Source of the DNA: G963666935 sp963666935
GTDB lineage: Bacteria > Bacillota > Clostridia > Christensenellales > CAG-138
Assembly (NCBI GenBank): GCA_963666935.1
Contig: OY762936.1
Coordinates: forward strand, 1,426,001 to 1,490,000
Reading direction: 5' to 3'
Length of the DNA: 64,000 bases
The notes beneath the pieces were generated by a model. That model saw only the letters and a list, made by a program, of their open reading frames with translations, was not told the origin of the DNA and did no database searches. Each line of letters opens with the position of its first letter. Within the stretch, counting starts at the first letter, position 1. This document shows, piece by piece, positions 61,217 through 64,000 of the stretch. A program made the position numbers and the translations under genes.

Positions 61217-62391
61217 CCATTGTGGAAGAGACGACGGAGTTTTTGACTCGTTATAATAAAGGGGGCGTTTTGCCGCAGTTTACCTCCTGCTGTCCCGGCT
61301 GGGTGACCTTTGTGGAGAAGCGGTATCCCGAGTTGATCCCGCATCTATCCAGCTGTAAATCTCCGCAGATGATGATGGGCGCAACCGTTAAGAATCACTT
61401 TGCAAAGAAAGCCAATATTAAAGCAGAGGATTTGTTTGTAGTTTCTATTGTGCCCTGCATCGCGAAGAAGTACGAAGCGGCGCGTCCGGAATTTTGCCAC
61501 GACGGCACCCGGGATGTTGACGCCGTGATCACTTCAAAAGAAATGATCGATATGCTTGCGCTTACCAATACGGATGTAGCGGATATCGTTCCCTGCGAAT
61601 TTGACGAGCCGTATAAACAGGTTTCGGGTGCCGGAATCTTATTTGGCGCTTCCGGAGGCGTTGCCGAAGCCGCTTTGCGCATGGCCGTTGAAAAAATTAC
61701 GGGGGAGCCAATAACAGAGCATCTTGAGTTTGAAGAGATTCGCGGCTTTGAGGGCGTTAAAGAGGCGATGGTTGACTTTGGCGATATCAAGCTGAATGTT
61801 GCGGTTGTAAGTGGTCTGCAGAATGCCGAGCCTATTATTGATAAGATCCTCAAGGGCGAAGAAGTAGGGTATGACATGATCGAAGTAATGGCTTGCCCTG
61901 GTGGATGTATCTGCGGAGCCGGACACCCAGTGCCGGAAAAAATCGATGTTCTCGGAAAGCGTCAACAGGTTCTCGTGAACATCGATATGGCTTCCAAATA
62001 CCGAAAATCACAGGAGAATCCGGATGTTCTGAGCCTGTATGAGGACTTTTACGGCGAAGCCAATTCGCCGCTCGCCCATGCGCTGCTTCATACGCATTAT
62101 GCTCCATATGAAAAGAAAGCCACTCCTTTCCGCAGAAAGCGGGATTCGGCATATGTAACGCAGCAGGTGACCATATGCGTTTGCGACAGCTGCAAACATA
62201 AAGGCGCAAACGAGCTATACCGTGGGTTGACGGATCGAATCCGCAAGTTGGGCATGGATCCCTTTTTCAACGTAAAAACGATCCGCTTAAAAGAAACGCA
62301 TTCAACTGACGGCATCTATATCACTTTTAATGGCAATCGCATAGAAGAGCAGGAGCTCGATTTGGTGTTAAAAGCGAAGGTTTTCAATTAA
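61186..62391 (+). CDS. [FeFe]-hydrogenase H-cluster domain and C-terminal Fe-S domain (second part of the split gene)
   Basis: This continues the fusion enzyme; its first GTG is not a credible start and there is no ribosome-binding site. The H-cluster motifs are all present: FTSCCPGWVTFVEKRYPE, VPCIAKKYEAARPEF and EVMACPGGCICGAGHP. The last differs slightly from the common GGGQP. A small-subunit-like stretch (YEDFYGEANSPLAHALLHTHY) and a thioredoxin-fold Fe-S end (VTICVCDSCKHKGANELY) follow. With the frame restored the whole protein is about 1145 residues. A hairpin with a 12-bp stem follows the stop (62403-62429). Confidence 0.88.
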   Translation: MFDFTFAADLTIVEETTEFLTRYNKGGVLPQFTSCCPGWVTFVEKRYPELIPHLSSCKSPQMMMGATVKNHFAKKANIKAEDLFVVSIVPCIAKKYEAARPEFCHDGTRDVDAVITSKEMIDMLALTNTDVADIVPCEFDEPYKQVSGAGILFGASGGVAEAALRMAVEKITGEPITEHLEFEEIRGFEGVKEAMVDFGDIKLNVAVVSGLQNAEPIIDKILKGEEVGYDMIEVMACPGGCICGAGHPVPEKIDVLGKRQQVLVNIDMASKYRKSQENPDVLSLYEDFYGEANSPLAHALLHTHYAPYEKKATPFRRKRDSAYVTQQVTICVCDSCKHKGANELYRGLTDRIRKLGMDPFFNVKTIRLKETHSTDGIYITFNGNRIEEQELDLVLKAKVFN

Positions 62392-62402
62392 GAGGAATCA
62401 TA

Positions 62403-62429
62403 AGCATCCATCCGCTTGGCGGGTGGATG
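62403..62429 (+). terminator. Hairpin after the hydrogenase gene
   Basis: GCATCCATCCGC pairs over 12 positions (one G-U) with GCGGGTGGATGC. There is almost no T tract, so it is a weak terminator or an mRNA 3' end stabiliser. Confidence 0.5.
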
Positions 62430-62606
62430 CTTCGCTGATGGTTCAAATTATAATCCGTCAATATTTTCAAGCCGATGAACCTTTGATGTCGGAGGCTTTT
62501 TTACATACCGGAACTGGCCTTGCCGGAAAACATGTTAACAGCGTCTGAACATATTCGCCAAAAACCTTCAAATTTATACAAAAGCGAAATTTATCTTATA
62601 AAGAGG

Positions 62607-62635
62607 TTGCGCGCATTGAGGGGAAATGATATCAT
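62607..62635 (+). promoter_or_regulatory. Promoter of the methyltransferase/ABC transporter unit
   Basis: TTGCGC (62607-62612), 17-base spacer ending TGa, TATCAT (62630-62635). It gives a leader of about 185 bases. Confidence 0.55.
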
Positions 62636-62641
62636 GCTAAA

Positions 62642-62827
62642 GGTTAAACCTGCGGGGCCCTTTTGTGCGGAAGAATCGTACGGCTTACTTCAGAAGAAGT
62701 GGTGAAGTGTTAAAGCGGCGCAGTATATAGTCAAATCAAAGAATAATGAAATGTATACCAGAAGGTATATTGCCAGAAAAATTGGCGATATACCTTTTTT
62801 TATTTTCGGACATAGGAGGATTAAGTA
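62642..62827 (+). promoter_or_regulatory. Attenuator-like structured leader of the methyltransferase gene
   Basis: The leader holds two small hairpins (GTGCG/CGTAC near 62665-62681 and ACTTC/GAAGT near 62688-62701), then GTATACC-AGAA-GGTATAT (62753-62770), which is incompatible with the following 13-bp terminator stem because both use GGTATAT. This is the architecture of a riboswitch or other attenuator. I cannot match it to a known ligand class. Together with the promoter and the hydrogenase hairpin this describes the 436-base gap 62392-62827. Confidence 0.6.
62763..62802 (+). terminator. Strong terminator within the methyltransferase leader
   Basis: AGGTATATTGCCA / TGGCGATATACCT, 13 pairs with one G-U, followed by seven T residues, located 26 bases before the methyltransferase ATG. 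Confidence 0.88.
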
Positions 62828-63586
62828 ATGAGCACGTTATTGAACGATATGGAGCAATACTGGGACAGGCGCGCCCAATCCTACTCGGAAAGCATCTGGA
62901 ATGACCTTGGCGACGAGGGGGAGACCCGCTGGGGGAACGTGATTCTGAGCCATATTCCGAAGGGGAAAGGACTGAAGGTTCTGGATATCGGCACAGGCCC
63001 AGGCTTTTTTGCCATTGCCCTTGCCCGGCGCAATTATGATGTAACGGCTGTCGATTATACATCCGCCATGCTGGAGAAGGCGCGAGAGAACGCCGCCGCT
63101 TTAGATTTAAGAAAGCGAATCATGTTTAAACAAATGGACGCTCAGTCGCTTACGTTTGCGGACAATACATTTGACGCAATCGTAACCAGAGACCTGACGT
63201 GGAATCTGGAGCATCCGGATGTCGCATATAAAGAATGGTATCGGGTATTAAAAAAGGGCGGTGTTTTGCTGAATTTTGACGCAGGCTGGTACGAATACCT
63301 GTTCGATGAGACGAAGGCGGAGGCGTTCAGGCAGGATCGAGAAAACGTCGCCGAAGAAGGTTTGGCGGACGGAAATTACTACTGCGAGGGACATATTATG
63401 GAAGAATTTGCGCAGAAGCTGATTCTGAGCCGCTGCCGCAGACCAAGCGCGGACATACAAATGCTGCTGGATGCCGGTTTCCCTAAAATCAGCGTGGATT
63501 GCGAGATCTGGAAAACGACATGGGACCATAGCAGACAGGTCAGTTTTGCCTCGACTCCCGGCTTTATGATCCGCGCCCAGAAATAG
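62828..63586 (+). CDS. Class I SAM-dependent methyltransferase
   Basis: The 252-residue product has the Rossmann SAM loop VLDIGTGPGFFAIALARRNY, acidic ribose position in VTAVDYTSAM, and the DAIVTRDLTWNLEHPD motif IV region. The substrate is not apparent. AGGAGG precedes the ATG. It lies 56 bases upstream of a solute-binding lipoprotein gene for a peptide/nickel-type ABC transporter, a pairing that suggests uptake of a modified small molecule or metal complex; this is inference. Confidence 0.9.
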   Translation: MSTLLNDMEQYWDRRAQSYSESIWNDLGDEGETRWGNVILSHIPKGKGLKVLDIGTGPGFFAIALARRNYDVTAVDYTSAMLEKARENAAALDLRKRIMFKQMDAQSLTFADNTFDAIVTRDLTWNLEHPDVAYKEWYRVLKKGGVLLNFDAGWYEYLFDETKAEAFRQDRENVAEEGLADGNYYCEGHIMEEFAQKLILSRCRRPSADIQMLLDAGFPKISVDCEIWKTTWDHSRQVSFASTPGFMIRAQK

Positions 63587-63642
63587 AAATATCTCTGTCC
63601 TTGACAGGATATTATATCATTCAATATTTTAAGGAGGAAGAA

Positions 63643-64000
63643 ATGAAAAAAATCATCGCATTGTTCTTGGTGCTGGCACTGGCGTTAAGCCTGGCCGCCT
63701 GCAGCGCCAACCAAACGACAGGTACAGTTCAGAATAATCAGGGACAGGGGGCAACCGCTGCGCCTGAAAACACGGAAACTCCCGCCGAGGAAAAGGTTCT
63801 GCATATTGGTTCAACCTGGCTTTACGCTTCTTTGAATCCGCATGTGTCCTACCAGGGCTGGGAAACTTACGGCTATGGATTGACGGAAACACTGTTCTAT
63901 GTAGACGACAACGCCGTGCTGCAGGGTCTGCTGGCTGAGAGTGGAAGCGTGTCGGCCGACGGCTTAACATGGACCATCGTTTTGCGTGACGGCATTTGCT
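63643..64000 (+). CDS. ABC transporter solute-binding lipoprotein, family 5 (partial, runs off the window)
   Basis: Only the first 119 codons are present. They encode a lipoprotein signal (lipobox LAAC), a Gln/Thr-rich linker and the start of a SBP_bac_5 domain: LHIGSTWLYASLNPH, ETYGYGLTETLFYVDD and the LLAESGSVSADGLTWTIVLRDG segment. Such proteins bind peptides, opines or nickel complexes. AAGGAGG at 63631-63637 precedes the ATG. Permease and ATPase genes are expected beyond the edge. Confidence 0.9.
   Translation, partial: MKKIIALFLVLALALSLAACSANQTTGTVQNNQGQGATAAPENTETPAEEKVLHIGSTWLYASLNPHVSYQGWETYGYGLTETLFYVDDNAVLQGLLAESGSVSADGLTWTIVLRDGIC

Noticed and set aside
62598..62640. A lysine-riboswitch-like AGAGGTTGCG start
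   Set aside because: The following conserved core (AGTA loop, GCCGAAG) is missing, and the segment is better explained as a -35/-10 promoter (TTGCGC-N17-TATCAT).
62520..62705. A 61-residue open frame before the methyltransferase gene
   Set aside because: No ribosome-binding site, overlaps the promoter and leader, and has no recognisable features.

Overview
The window looks like part of the chromosome of an anaerobic, low-to-mid GC, spore-forming member of the Firmicutes (class Clostridia or a close relative). The evidence is conserved Firmicutes gene order (rnc-smc-ftsY-ylxM-ffh-rpsP-khpA-rimM-trmD-rplS-rbgA-rnhB-yraN, then comM-dprA-topA-trmFO-hslVU), sporulation-type genes (ylbJ, a CotF-like coat pair, SleB-type hydrolases), a pta-ackA acetate module, an [FeFe]-hydrogenase, and good sigma-A-type promoters (TTGACA-N17-TATAAT, or TGn-extended -10 boxes). 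The exact genus cannot be read from the sequence.

Layout. 1-8.3 kb: an HtrA protease, an Mrp-type Fe-S carrier ATPase, a lipoprotein plus cell-wall amidase pair, and the stress operon mcsA-mcsB-clpC, which lacks an adjacent ctsR. 8.5-12.1 kb: cysteine desulfurase and ThiI (sulfur transfer to tRNA), a DUF3298 lipoprotein and a small zinc-ribbon protein. 12.1-19.9 kb: coat-like proteins, recX, a P1 peptidase, an unusual fusion of NAD(P)HX dehydratase with 5-formyltetrahydrofolate cyclo-ligase, rsmD, coaD, a coiled-coil protein, ylbJ and tmcAL. 20-25.2 kb: pta-ackA, yceD-rpmF, plsX, acpP and rnc. 25.3-35.8 kb: SMC, the SRP system and the ribosome/tRNA maturation superoperon. 35.8-52.7 kb: a 1227-residue tandem GT-C glycosyltransferase, comM, dprA, topA, trmFO, hslVU, a SleB-type lipoprotein, a GDP-mannose-pyrophosphorylase-like protein with a degenerate mutase domain, trmL and rplM-rpsI.

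52.7-58.7 kb is accessory in character and visibly richer in A+T in places. It holds an orphan lipoprotein, a 22-bp-armed palindromic element, a GNAT acetyltransferase, a 1022-residue membrane-anchored multidomain protein with a HEXXH gluzincin signature, and an AEC permease. 58.9-62.4 kb encodes a very large GltD-[FeFe]-hydrogenase fusion, split in this sequence by an apparent one-base deletion near 61174. The window ends with a methyltransferase behind a transcription-attenuator-like leader, followed by the start of a family-5 ABC solute-binding lipoprotein that runs off the edge.

The observations I rate highest are the NnrD-MthfS fusion (two metabolite-repair activities in one chain), the uncharacterised attenuator leader before the methyltransferase, the HEXXH multidomain surface protein, the split hydrogenase, and the large inverted repeat in the leader of the ctsR-less clpC operon. 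I found no tRNA or rRNA genes, no CRISPR array and no intact insertion sequence.
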